A DNA stretch of 64,000 nt from Fusobacterium mortiferum (GTDB taxonomy: Bacteria; Fusobacteriota; Fusobacteriia; Fusobacteriales; Fusobacteriaceae), in contig NZ_JACSNP010000001.1 of NCBI RefSeq assembly GCF_016900045.1, positions 62,001 to 126,000 on the forward strand, given 5' to 3'. The notes beneath the pieces were generated by a model that saw only the letters and a program-made list of their open reading frames with translations, did not search any database and was not told the DNA's origin. Position 1 is the stretch's first letter; each line of letters opens with the position of its first letter. A program made the position numbers and the translations under genes. Below, piece after piece: positions 43,224-51,700 of the stretch.

Positions 43224-44132
43224 ATGAAAAAATATATTGGTATTTTTTTAACAACTTTATTACTAGTTGGATGTAGTAGTGGAGAAGTAAGAAGCAGTGT
43301 AAAAAAAGAGGATAATATTTCAAATTTGAGAGATTATAATACATATAAGAAAAATCTTGCTCCTAAGAGAAGAGTAGTTATAGGAAAGGTTAAGAACTAT
43401 TCAAGATTTGGAACACAAAGAACAGACAGTATCACTAAAGATATATTGGTTTCTGAGTTTTCTAACTCTGGAAGATTTAATGTATTAGAAAGAGATGATT
43501 TAGATTCTGTAATGGAAGAGTTAACTTTTTCAAATTCATTAGGTGAGAAATCTATTTTAGCTAAGCAAAAGTTCTTAGATACAGATTTTGTAGTTGTAGG
43601 AAGTGTAACAAAATATGAATTAAATACAACAGGAAGTAGCTCACTTTTTTCTAAGAGTAAGGAGCAGAGAGCTGAGGCAGTAATAGAGTTAAAAGTCATA
43701 GATGTTTTAAATGGAAAGGTATGGACAGAGACAGGTGAGGGAAGTTCTAGTGTAAAATTTGGAACTGTTTTAGGAGCAGGAACTTATGGTTCATATGGAA
43801 GTTTAGAACAGGAAGCTTTTAGAGCTGCTGTAATTCAAGGAGTAGAAAAGATAGTAAATAAGATTGATTCAATGCCTTGGACAGCTGCAGTAGTACAAAA
43901 AACAGGAAGTAAAATAATTATAAATTCAGGATCTTCTAATAACCTTCAGATAGGAACTCAAATGAATGTTTATAAACAAGGGAAGGCTATCGAGTATAGA
44001 GGAGAGGTATTGGGATATGAGGAAAATCTAGTAGGAACAGCTGTGGTTGAAGATTATATAGGAATAGATGCAGCAATACTAAGATATAATGGGGTGGACT
44101 TTTCACTACCTGCTGTGGTAAAATTAAAATAA
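43224..44132 (+). CDS. CsgG-family lipoprotein
   Basis: A 302-residue lipoprotein: signal peptide with lipobox LLLVGCSS (lipidated Cys17). Residues about 45-210 resemble the CsgG/HfaB domain: RRVVIGKVKNYSRFG, ILVSEFSNSGRFNVLERDDL, TDFVVVGSVTKYEL and VIELKVIDVLNGKVWTETGE. CsgG proteins form outer-membrane secretion pores for curli or are periplasmic envelope lipoproteins. No curli subunit or csgE/F gene is nearby, so a secretion role is unproven. The C-terminal 80 residues hold a short beta-rich domain. It sits 8 bp after nrnA. Confidence 0.8.
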   Translation: MKKYIGIFLTTLLLVGCSSGEVRSSVKKEDNISNLRDYNTYKKNLAPKRRVVIGKVKNYSRFGTQRTDSITKDILVSEFSNSGRFNVLERDDLDSVMEELTFSNSLGEKSILAKQKFLDTDFVVVGSVTKYELNTTGSSSLFSKSKEQRAEAVIELKVIDVLNGKVWTETGEGSSSVKFGTVLGAGTYGSYGSLEQEAFRAAVIQGVEKIVNKIDSMPWTAAVVQKTGSKIIINSGSSNNLQIGTQMNVYKQGKAIEYRGEVLGYEENLVGTAVVEDYIGIDAAILRYNGVDFSLPAVVKLK

Positions 44133-44148
44133 AAAAAGGAGAGAAGAG

Positions 44149-44454
44149 ATGGAAAAAGATTTTGATATTGTATTTGTAAAACCTAAAAAATATGAAGATT
44201 GTAAAAAATGTGTAGAATATATAAAAAGAGATAAAATAGTTCATATAAACCTTATGGATTTAGATGGAAAGGAATCACAAAGAATTTTAGATTATATATC
44301 TGGAGCTGTTTATATTAAAGAGGGAGAGATAGTAAATCCTGGAGAAAATATTTTCTGTACAATACCAAAAAATAAAAATCATATGTTTGATTATAAAGCT
44401 AAGACAGAAAGTTATGATGAAGAGGAAGAGATCGTTCCTATCTATAGAAAATAA
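44149..44454 (+). CDS. sepF: Cell division protein SepF-like
   Basis: Small protein (101 residues) with the SepF core: DFDIVFVKPKKYEDCKKCVE, then DKIVHINLMDLDGKESQRIL and DYISGAVYIKEGEI. SepF links FtsZ filaments to the membrane in Gram-positives and cyanobacteria and also occurs in fusobacteria. The N-terminal amphipathic membrane helix of Bacillus SepF is absent or very short, so membrane attachment may differ. The acidic C-terminus is unusual. It ends the mtnN operon. Confidence 0.82.
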   Translation: MEKDFDIVFVKPKKYEDCKKCVEYIKRDKIVHINLMDLDGKESQRILDYISGAVYIKEGEIVNPGENIFCTIPKNKNHMFDYKAKTESYDEEEEIVPIYRK

Positions 44455-44462
44455 TTGAAAAT

Positions 44463-44510
44463 TGAGGAGGCTTTTGCAAGATTATATTGCAATATCCTCC
44501 TAATTTTATA
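44463..44510 (+). terminator. Imperfect hairpin after sepF
   Basis: AGGAGG...TTGCAA pairs with TTGCAA...CCTCCT with an internal loop, followed by AATTTTAT. It is a plausible but weak terminator ahead of the TSUP gene. Confidence 0.5.
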
Positions 44511-44540
44511 TAAATAAAATAATTTGGAGGAAATAGTAAA

Positions 44541-45371
44541 GTGTTACAAGAATTTTTAAATCATATTGATATAGGTACTTTTATATTTTTAGGGATAGCT
44601 TGCTTCGTAGCTTCTTTTATAGATGCTGTAGCTGGTGGAGGAGGATTGATTACTGTTCCAGCTTATCTTGCTTCAGGAATACCAGCTCATGTGGCATTGG
44701 GAACTAATAAGATATCTTCTAGTATAGGAACGATAGCAAGTGCATTAAAATTTGCAACTTCTGGAAAGGTGAATTGGGAACTTTGTAAAAAGATAACTCC
44801 GTTCTCTTTTATTGGAGCTCTATTGGGAGTAAAAACTGTTGTTTTAATAGATTCAAAATATCTTTATCCAATAGCAATAGTGTTACTATTATTAGTTCTA
44901 ATCTATACAATGGTAAATAAAAAAATGGGAGAGGAAAACAATTTTATAGGTTTAAATAGTGAAAATATAACAGCTGGCAGAGTAATGGGAGTAGTAATGG
45001 GATTTTATGATGGTTTTTTTGGACCGGGTACAGGATCATTTCTAATTTTTGCTCTTATCAGAATTTTTAAGTTAGATTTTACAAATGCTAGTGGAAATGC
45101 TAAAATTTTAAACTTAACAAGCAATCTAGCTAGTATGTTTCTATTTATATTTTTAGGAAAGGTAAATTTTTTCTATTCAATTCCAATAGGGATAATTATG
45201 ATATTTGGAGCTACATTGGGAGCTAAAACAGCAGTTACTAAGGGAACAAAATTTATAAAACCTATGTTTTTAATAGTAACCTCAATAGTTTTAATAAAGA
45301 TGATTGCAGAATCAATATTTGGAATAGATGTTGGTGGGATAATAAAAGAGTTTTTTATGAAAATAATGTAA
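44541..45371 (+). CDS. TSUP (TauE/SafE) family membrane permease
   Basis: Inner-membrane protein of 276 residues with about eight hydrophobic helices in two related halves. Half one shows AGGGGLITVPAYLASGIPAH and VALGTNKISSS; half two shows YDGFFGPGTGSFLIFALIRI and SNLASMFLF, the duplicated signature of the TSUP family. Members export or import sulphite, sulphoacetate or other small organosulphur or carbon compounds; no neighbouring gene points to a substrate. It starts at GTG behind TTGGAGGAAA. Convergent with emrB, with a strong terminator between. Confidence 0.88.
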   Translation: MLQEFLNHIDIGTFIFLGIACFVASFIDAVAGGGGLITVPAYLASGIPAHVALGTNKISSSIGTIASALKFATSGKVNWELCKKITPFSFIGALLGVKTVVLIDSKYLYPIAIVLLLLVLIYTMVNKKMGEENNFIGLNSENITAGRVMGVVMGFYDGFFGPGTGSFLIFALIRIFKLDFTNASGNAKILNLTSNLASMFLFIFLGKVNFFYSIPIGIIMIFGATLGAKTAVTKGTKFIKPMFLIVTSIVLIKMIAESIFGIDVGGIIKEFFMKIM

Positions 45372-45396
45372 TAGATATTCAGTTTTCAATAAAAGA

Positions 45397-45443
45397 AAGC
45401 CTAAGAGTTTCCAAAATTTTAGAAGGACTCTTAAGCTTTTTTA
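45397..45443 (+). terminator. Terminator between the TSUP and emrB genes
   Basis: AAAGCCTAAGAGT pairs with ACTCTTAAGCTTT (one mismatch) and runs into T6. It serves the plus-strand TSUP gene and probably also emrB in the other direction. Confidence 0.8.
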
Positions 45444-45468
45444 TAATTGAATAATTAATTTTTATGGA

Positions 45469-46947
45469 TTATTTTCTTTTGGCTATAAATATAAATGGAG
45501 TTAGAATTAACATCATGATACCACTTACCAGTATTATATCGTTTACCCCCATAATAGCAGATTGAAGTGTGATAACCTCATTAATATATGCTAATTTATC
45601 ATGTAGAGTACCACTCATACTATTAATATAGCTTATGAAGTTTGGATTTCCATTTTGTATAGAGGCTACCATCTCCTCATGGTGGAAAGCCATCTTGTTA
45701 TTCCAGAAGTTTGTGGCTAGAGATGTTCCGAAGCTATTTCCAATATTTCTCATAAAGTTGTATAAACCAGAGGCACCAGCTAGCTCTTCTGGTGGAATAT
45801 CAGAAAGGGTGATAGCATTCAATGGAATAAAGAAAAATCCAAGCCCAAATCCAGTAATAAATCTTGAGAAAGCTATATAACCAGAAGTTACATCTGGGGA
45901 GTAACTAAAGGTAAAGGATGATATAGCAAAAGCCAAAAATCCTATCATAGCGAACTTTCTAGCATCATATTTTGTCAACATACTTCCAAGTATAGGAGCT
46001 AAAAATAGAGATGATATCCCCATTGTACATGTTGTAAGCCCACTTTTTAATGCTGTATATCCCATATAGTTTTGAAGCCATAGAGGAATGACTACAACAG
46101 CAGCAAAGAAGGCGATAGAACCAATAGTAAGACAGACAGAACCAACAGAGAAATTTCTGTTGAGGAAAAGTCTAATATTTACAACTGGATTATCTTGGTA
46201 CCACTCCCAAATAACAAGGAGCACGAGAAATATAAAAGCTATAATTGTAAGTCCAACGATTAAAGGACTAGAGAACCAATCTAAGTCATTTCCTTTATCC
46301 AACATAATTTGTAGAGAACCTATTCCAATGATAAGAAATACAAGACCCCAGATATCAATAGGAGCTTTCTCTATCTTGTCCTTATACCCTTTCTTTTTAA
46401 ATATAGAATAAACTATGAAAGTAGAGATAAGTCCAAAAGGTATATTGATATAGAAACACCATCTCCAAGAGAAAGAGTCTGTAATCCATCCACCTATCAT
46501 TGGTCCAAATACAGGAGCTAATATAACAGTCATAGACCAAATACCAAGAGCTATTCCCTTTTTCTCCTTAGGATAGAAGCCTAACATAAGCGTTTGAGAA
46601 AGAGGAATCATACTAGCTCCTACTATTCCTTGTAGAACTCTAGCAAATAGTAGAAACTCAAAGGAAAAGCTCAATCCACATAGAACACTGGCTCCTGTAA
46701 AAAGTAGTGTAGCTACCATATACTGTTTTACTATTCCAAATCTTTTTGTAAGCCAACCAATTAATGGTAAAAATATAGCTTCAGCTACAGCATAAGATGT
46801 AATAACCCATGTTCCTTGTGTAGGAGCTACGGCAAAATCTCCAGCAATATGAGAGAGGGAAACATTTACAATTGTACTATCTAGTACGTTCATAAAAGAA
46901 CCAATTGCTAAAGCTAGAGTTGCCATAACAATTTCTAAAGACATCAT
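45469..46947 (-). CDS. emrB: MFS drug exporter, EmrB/QacA (DHA2) family
   Basis: Proton-coupled multidrug exporter of the inner membrane with 492 residues and 14 predicted helices. Family motifs are VLDSTIVNVSLSHIAGDF in helix 1 (D1), GWLTKRFG (motif A), and PVFGPMIGGWITDSFSWRW (motif C). It is the last gene of a tripartite operon with emrA and a tolC-like outer-membrane factor, so it exports substrates directly through the outer membrane. The substrate is unknown; bile acids and detergents would suit a gut organism but this is conjecture. Confidence 0.93.
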   Translation of the reverse strand: MMSLEIVMATLALAIGSFMNVLDSTIVNVSLSHIAGDFAVAPTQGTWVITSYAVAEAIFLPLIGWLTKRFGIVKQYMVATLLFTGASVLCGLSFSFEFLLFARVLQGIVGASMIPLSQTLMLGFYPKEKKGIALGIWSMTVILAPVFGPMIGGWITDSFSWRWCFYINIPFGLISTFIVYSIFKKKGYKDKIEKAPIDIWGLVFLIIGIGSLQIMLDKGNDLDWFSSPLIVGLTIIAFIFLVLLVIWEWYQDNPVVNIRLFLNRNFSVGSVCLTIGSIAFFAAVVVIPLWLQNYMGYTALKSGLTTCTMGISSLFLAPILGSMLTKYDARKFAMIGFLAFAISSFTFSYSPDVTSGYIAFSRFITGFGLGFFFIPLNAITLSDIPPEELAGASGLYNFMRNIGNSFGTSLATNFWNNKMAFHHEEMVASIQNGNPNFISYINSMSGTLHDKLAYINEVITLQSAIMGVNDIILVSGIMMLILTPFIFIAKRK

Positions 46948-46958
46948 AGTATTACCTC

Positions 46959-48089
46959 CTATTTCTTATTAAGATTTTCTGCTATAATAGAGGCTATTTG
47001 TTTATTAATCTCATTTTCATCTAAAGTATAAAGGTTAGTTGATGAAGAAGAGTAAGTTATATCTCCATCTTTATGTGATTTTACATCAACAGTTGCTATA
47101 ACAGAACTACCTATAGGTAGAGTACCATTCTCTTCAAGAGATTTTTTATCTAAAGTTATACGAACTGGAATTCTTTGTACAACTTTAATCCAGTTACCAG
47201 TAGCATTTTGTGCTGGAAGAAGTGAAAGTGCACTTCCAGATCCCCCTGAAATTCCTTGAACATATCCTTTATATTTTTTACCGTTGATATCACTAAGAAT
47301 TTCTACTTCATTTCCAACTTTAATATTTTTTAATTGAGTCTCTTTATAGTTAGCATCTACCCAGATATCATTAAGATTGATAATTGATAAAAGTTGTTGA
47401 GATGGAGCTACTTGTTGTCCTAAATAGAAAGCTTTTTTAGCTACAACTCCACTTTCTGGGGCATAGATTTTAGTTTTCATATAGTTAAGGTAGGCATTTT
47501 TATAACCTGCTATACCTTGTTGAACATCAGGGTGTGAGTAAATATTCACACTATCAGCTTGTATCTTAGCTTCTTCTAATGCTTTTATACTTTGGTTAAG
47601 AGATGCCTTTGCAATTTCAAGATTACTTTTACTTGTTTCATATTGTTGTTTACTGATAAGTCCAGCTTTATATGATTTTAAATCCATATCATAGTCAACT
47701 TTAGCTTTATTATACTGACTTCTTTTCACTTCAACACTATCACTGTTAACTTTTACATTAGATGAAAGGTTAGAGTAAGCACGAACTGTTTTTCCTAAAG
47801 AAGCTATAGCTTCATCAAGAGCGATTTTGTAATCAGTATCATCTATCTCAGCAATTAAATCTCCCTTTTTTACATTTTGAGTATCCTCTACATAAACAGC
47901 CTTAATAATTCCACTTACTTGAGAAGTAACTATATTTTGATTACTATTGATATAGGCATTATCAGTTTCAACAAAGTTTCTTCCATGTAAAAGCCAATAT
48001 CCACCATAAACTGCTCCAATTACAGCGATAGCTCCAAGAAACATTCCTATTTTTTTCTTAGCTTGTATATTTTTATTTGTTTGTTCCAT
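46959..48089 (-). CDS. emrA: EmrA/HlyD-type membrane fusion protein
   Basis: Periplasmic adaptor of 376 residues. An N-terminal membrane anchor (GMFLGAIAVIGAVYGGYWLL) is followed by a beta-barrel/lipoyl half (NIVTSQVSGIIKAVYVEDTQ), a long helical hairpin (about 90-200: SKQQYETSKSNLEIAKASLN), the second lipoyl half (IYAPESGVVAKKAFYLGQQV) and a C-terminal beta domain. It links EmrB to the outer-membrane channel. Its start overlaps the tolC-like gene by 17 bp, so the two are cotranslated. Confidence 0.93.
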   Translation of the reverse strand: MEQTNKNIQAKKKIGMFLGAIAVIGAVYGGYWLLHGRNFVETDNAYINSNQNIVTSQVSGIIKAVYVEDTQNVKKGDLIAEIDDTDYKIALDEAIASLGKTVRAYSNLSSNVKVNSDSVEVKRSQYNKAKVDYDMDLKSYKAGLISKQQYETSKSNLEIAKASLNQSIKALEEAKIQADSVNIYSHPDVQQGIAGYKNAYLNYMKTKIYAPESGVVAKKAFYLGQQVAPSQQLLSIINLNDIWVDANYKETQLKNIKVGNEVEILSDINGKKYKGYVQGISGGSGSALSLLPAQNATGNWIKVVQRIPVRITLDKKSLEENGTLPIGSSVIATVDVKSHKDGDITYSSSSTNLYTLDENEINKQIASIIAENLNKK

Positions 48090-49503
48090 TATTTCCTCCT
48101 AAACTATATACTCCTCCAACTGAGTTAAGAAAATCTAACTGTTGAGTTATAAAGTTAAAATGTTTTTGATTGTTATCTAATTGTGATTGTAACCACTGTA
48201 AATTATTTATTAAGTAACTATAGTTTGAAAGAGTTCCAATTTCAAATCTTTGATTGTTGTTTTCCCAAATTGTTTTATCATTTAGTAGATTTTGATCCTC
48301 TTCTTTTAAGATACTTTCCATAGTTTTAGATTTTAAAAGTTCATTATTAATATCTGTATAGGCATTAATAACAGCTTGATTATACTCTTCAATTAAAATA
48401 TTTAAATCTATTCCAGCAACTTTATAGTTAGCTCTGATAGCTCCCATATTAAAGATAGGTAGATATACACTAGCTCCAATAAATCCAGCTAGAGAGCTTC
48501 TTTGTAAAACTTTATTGAAATCTACAGCTTCAAATCCATATTGACCAGTTATAGAGAATTGAGGGTAGAAACCAGCCTTGGCAGATTCTAAGTGTTTTTC
48601 TTGTCCATGAACTAACATTAGATAGTAAGCAACATCAAATCTATGAGTAATAATATCTGAGCTAATAGAAGTTGGAATATCAATAGCAAGAGTATCATTA
48701 CTACAGTTGTTTAAAAGAGTTTTTAGTTCATCAGTATGCTCATTTCCACTTAAGCTATTTAGTGAATTGAAAGTAACATCAAGATTTAACTGATTTTGTT
48801 TTAATAATGATTGGATATCTCTTAGTTGACTTTGAGCATTTAGATAATCCTCTTCTACCCCCATTCCAATATTGTATTTTTCTTTTTCAAGTGAAACTAA
48901 GTCAGCTATTATTTTTTCTTGATTTAGTAAATTTTCTCTTTCACTTATAAGATAATTCCAATAGTAATAAAGTTTAGCTGTTTGTATAGAGATATTTAAG
49001 GTAATCCACTTAGAGTTCAATAGAGTGGCTTGAGATTTATATTCAGCCTCTTCAGCTAAAGCTCCAACTCTATTAAAGATATCAAGGTCATAAGAAGCTT
49101 GTAAGTTTAAAGCTCCTAAATCTATTATTTTTCCATTAAATGGAGGAGGTGTTGTTCCATATTCATCTAGTTTTTGTCTAACACCACTACCATTTAGATT
49201 TAAGTTAAATCCACTTTGTGATTTAGCAAGGGTAATAGCTTGATATGATTTTTCAATATTAAGTTGAGATGTTTTTATATCCTTGTTTGAACTTAATGTC
49301 ATCTCAATTATATTTCTTAGGGTAGGAGAAGTGTTATAACTTAACCACCAGCTATCTGTTATAAATAGATTTTTCTCAACACTATTTTGATTATCAATGT
49401 TGATATCTGAAATTTTTGTAAACTCTCGTCTTTCAATCTCAGGAATAGCAGAGCATCCTAGGATAAGAAAGGATAAAAGAGAAGAAAGTATAAGTTTTCT
49501 CAT
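48073..49503 (-). CDS. Outer-membrane efflux lipoprotein, TolC/NodT family
   Basis: Outer-membrane channel of the tripartite pump, 476 residues. A lipobox signal (LSFLILGCSA, Cys17) marks it as a lipoprotein of the NodT/OprM type. Two OEP repeats follow (about 60-270 and 280-465), with long coiled-coil helices and the typical ASYDLDIFNRVGALAEEAEY and GFYPQFSITGQYGFEA stretches. It is first in the operon, with a 55-nt leader carrying a terminator-like hairpin. CTCC/GGAGG-type ribosome site is present. Confidence 0.92.
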   Translation of the reverse strand: MRKLILSSLLSFLILGCSAIPEIERREFTKISDINIDNQNSVEKNLFITDSWWLSYNTSPTLRNIIEMTLSSNKDIKTSQLNIEKSYQAITLAKSQSGFNLNLNGSGVRQKLDEYGTTPPPFNGKIIDLGALNLQASYDLDIFNRVGALAEEAEYKSQATLLNSKWITLNISIQTAKLYYYWNYLISERENLLNQEKIIADLVSLEKEKYNIGMGVEEDYLNAQSQLRDIQSLLKQNQLNLDVTFNSLNSLSGNEHTDELKTLLNNCSNDTLAIDIPTSISSDIITHRFDVAYYLMLVHGQEKHLESAKAGFYPQFSITGQYGFEAVDFNKVLQRSSLAGFIGASVYLPIFNMGAIRANYKVAGIDLNILIEEYNQAVINAYTDINNELLKSKTMESILKEEDQNLLNDKTIWENNNQRFEIGTLSNYSYLINNLQWLQSQLDNNQKHFNFITQQLDFLNSVGGVYSLGGNNGTNK

Positions 49504-49522
49504 AAAACCTCCTATGGTAAAA

Positions 49523-49555
49523 GATAAAAAATAAGGTTGTTAAAAATAACAACCT
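49523..49555 (-). terminator. Leader hairpin with U-run ahead of the efflux operon
   Basis: On the minus strand AGGTTGTTA and TAACAACCT form a perfect 9-bp stem with a 4-base loop, followed by TTATTTTTTATC. It lies downstream of the operon promoter and 20 bp before the tolC-like start, so it is either an attenuator or a terminator of the preceding phosphatase gene that the operon transcript must pass. Confidence 0.65.
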
Positions 49556-49566
49556 CTGCTTTTTTA

Positions 49567-49594
49567 ATTATATCACTAGAAAAGAAAAAGTAAA
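49567..49594 (-). promoter_or_regulatory. Promoter of the tolC-emrA-emrB operon
   Basis: Minus-strand TTTACT, 16-bp spacer and TGATATAAT (extended, perfect -10). It would start transcription near 49560, just upstream of the leader hairpin. Confidence 0.65.
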
Positions 49595-49731
49595 GAAAAA
49601 AATAAAAAAATTAATAAAAAAGTTAACTTTTAAAAGTTTGTGTTTTTCCTATGACAATTTTCTTCACAAAGTTAATACATTTCTATCAAAAATATGGTGT
49701 TATTTTATAAACAAAGTTTTGTTATAGATAA

Positions 49732-50541
49732 CTATTTGTTGAAAATTAACTTATCAATTAGATAAGCCATACCACCATCATTGTTAGATTTAGATATGAA
49801 AGAACAAACTTTTTTGATATCCTCATTAGCGTTTTCTACACAAGCAGCTAATCCAGCAGCTTTTAACATAGGTAAATCATTGTATGAATCTCCTACGGCA
49901 ATACTCTCTTCAATTTTTAATCCTAAAGTTTCAACTAATTTTCTTAAAGCTACCCCTTTATCTACTCCAAGTTTAGTAACTTCTAAGAAGAAAGGTTTAG
50001 AAATAGCAATACTATATTTATCTCCAGATGTAGCTTTAAGTTTAGCTTCAACCTCTTTTAAGTAAGTTGGCTCCTCTAAAAGCATACATTTAACAGCTGG
50101 TTTATTGACAGTTTCTTTGAAGCTTTTAGTAAGATTATGAGGCATTTTTGTAAGGGTAACCTCAACATCTATATATTCACTCTCAGTTTCAGAAACAACC
50201 TCATCATCTATATATGTTAGAATATGAGTTTTATTCTCTTTAGCAAAATCATACATCAGGTGTAGATCCTCTTTTGTAAGGCTAGCTTCAAATATATTTT
50301 CTCCACTTCTACAATCAGTTATGATAGAACCATTAAAAGATAGAATAAAACTACCATATTTATCAAGCTCTAACTCTTTGGCTAAATCATACATAGCAAA
50401 GGTAGGTCTACCAGAAGCTAATACAAATTTTACTCCAGCCTCTTGTGCTCTCATAATAGCCTCTTTATCAACTGAAGATATCTTTTTTTCAGAGTTTAAA
50501 AGAGTATCATCTAAATCTGTAAAAATAATTTTATAAGACAA
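49732..50541 (-). CDS. Cof-type HAD-IIB phosphatase
   Basis: HAD hydrolase of 269 residues, a paralogue of the gene at 23142. Motif I is FTDLDDTLLNSEKK (nucleophile aspartate), motif II LASGRPTFAMYD, motif III lysine in GVDKGVALRKLV, motif IV VGDSYNDLPMLKAAG; the C2B cap lies at about 85-195. Substrate unknown (sugar phosphates or cofactor phosphates in related enzymes). It is followed by a 200-bp AT-rich gap with the efflux operon promoter. Confidence 0.9.
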   Translation of the reverse strand: MSYKIIFTDLDDTLLNSEKKISSVDKEAIMRAQEAGVKFVLASGRPTFAMYDLAKELELDKYGSFILSFNGSIITDCRSGENIFEASLTKEDLHLMYDFAKENKTHILTYIDDEVVSETESEYIDVEVTLTKMPHNLTKSFKETVNKPAVKCMLLEEPTYLKEVEAKLKATSGDKYSIAISKPFFLEVTKLGVDKGVALRKLVETLGLKIEESIAVGDSYNDLPMLKAAGLAACVENANEDIKKVCSFISKSNNDGGMAYLIDKLIFNK

Positions 50542-50596
50542 AATACCACCTCGAATTTTTCTTTTGATTATATCATATAATTAAATTTTTTTCTAT

Positions 50597-50624
50597 TTGA
50601 AGAATGGAGAAATAATGGTATAAT
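50597..50624 (+). promoter_or_regulatory. Promoter of the pilT-hemZ-comEA genes
   Basis: TTGAAG, 16-bp spacer (ending ATGG) and perfect TATAAT, 44 bp before pilT. Confidence 0.6.
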
Positions 50625-50668
50625 ATAGAGTAAAATCTACACACTAACTTAATAAGTGGAGGTATAGT

Positions 50669-51688
50669 ATGATATTTGAAGAACTTTTGGTACAGGCAAG
50701 GGAACAAAGAGCATCAGATATACACTTGGTTTGTGGAGAACTACCGACCTTTAGAGTAAATGGAAAACTTGTTAGAATAGGTGAAAAAACTGTAGATAAA
50801 GAGTATCTATTCATTATATTAGAGTTAATTCTAAAAGAGAGGGATAGAAATATATTTTATCAAGAGAGGGAGTTAGATTGTAGCTTTGAGGATATAAAAG
50901 GTTTAAGATATAGAGCTAATTTTCATTGGGAAAAGGGAAATATAGCAATCTCTATAAGAGTGATAGAAAACCATATTAAGACTTTAGATGAACTAGGATT
51001 ACCTAAGATAATAAAAGAATTAATTAAGATAAAAAAGGGATTAATCTTGATAACTGGACCTAGTGGAAGTGGAAAAAGTACAAGTTTAGCTTCAATTATA
51101 GAGGAGTTAAACAGAAGTAAAGCTCTTAATATAATAACATTAGAAGACCCTATAGAGTATATATTTAAAAGTGATAAATCTTTAATTAGACAGAGAGAGG
51201 TTGGAAGAGACACCTACTCCTTTGCTCAAGGATTAAAGAGTGTATTAAGACAGGATCCAGATGTTATTATGGTAGGGGAGTTGAGGGATAGAGAGAGTAT
51301 CTCAGCAGCATTGACAGCGGCAGAGACTGGACATCTTGTGTTGGGAACTCTTCATACTAATGGAGCAACGGAAACTATCAGCAGAATTATAGACGTATTC
51401 TCAAGTGGAGAACAAAATGAGATAAGACTACAATTAGCTACAACTCTTAAGGGAATAGTTAGTCAAAGATTGATAATGACAAAGGAGAATAAAAGAAGAG
51501 GTGTTTATGAGATACTTCTTTCAACTCCAGCAGTCACAAATCTAATACTGAATAATAAGCTTAATCAAATAGAGAGTGTGATAGAGAGTAATAAAAAAAT
51601 GGGAATGATTTTAATGAGAAATGCTATGGAAGAGCTATATTCTCAAGGTATAATCTCATTGGAAGAGTATAGAGAAAACTTAAGGTAA
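50669..51688 (+). CDS. pilT: Type IV pilus retraction ATPase PilT
   Basis: Hexameric ATPase at the base of type IV pili that drives retraction, needed for twitching and DNA uptake. The 339 residues show the N-terminal PAS-like domain (REQRASDIHLVCGELPTFRV), Walker A GPSGSGKST, the Asp box in ITLEDPIEYIF, Walker B DPDVIMVGELRDRES, and the His box GHLVLGTLHTNGA, followed by the late TLKGIVSQRLI segment. No pilin or assembly genes lie in the window. A comEA-like gene downstream supports a link with competence. Confidence 0.94.
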   Translation: MIFEELLVQAREQRASDIHLVCGELPTFRVNGKLVRIGEKTVDKEYLFIILELILKERDRNIFYQERELDCSFEDIKGLRYRANFHWEKGNIAISIRVIENHIKTLDELGLPKIIKELIKIKKGLILITGPSGSGKSTSLASIIEELNRSKALNIITLEDPIEYIFKSDKSLIRQREVGRDTYSFAQGLKSVLRQDPDVIMVGELRDRESISAALTAAETGHLVLGTLHTNGATETISRIIDVFSSGEQNEIRLQLATTLKGIVSQRLIMTKENKRRGVYEILLSTPAVTNLILNNKLNQIESVIESNKKMGMILMRNAMEELYSQGIISLEEYRENLR

Positions 51689-51700
51689 TTGGAGGAAAAA

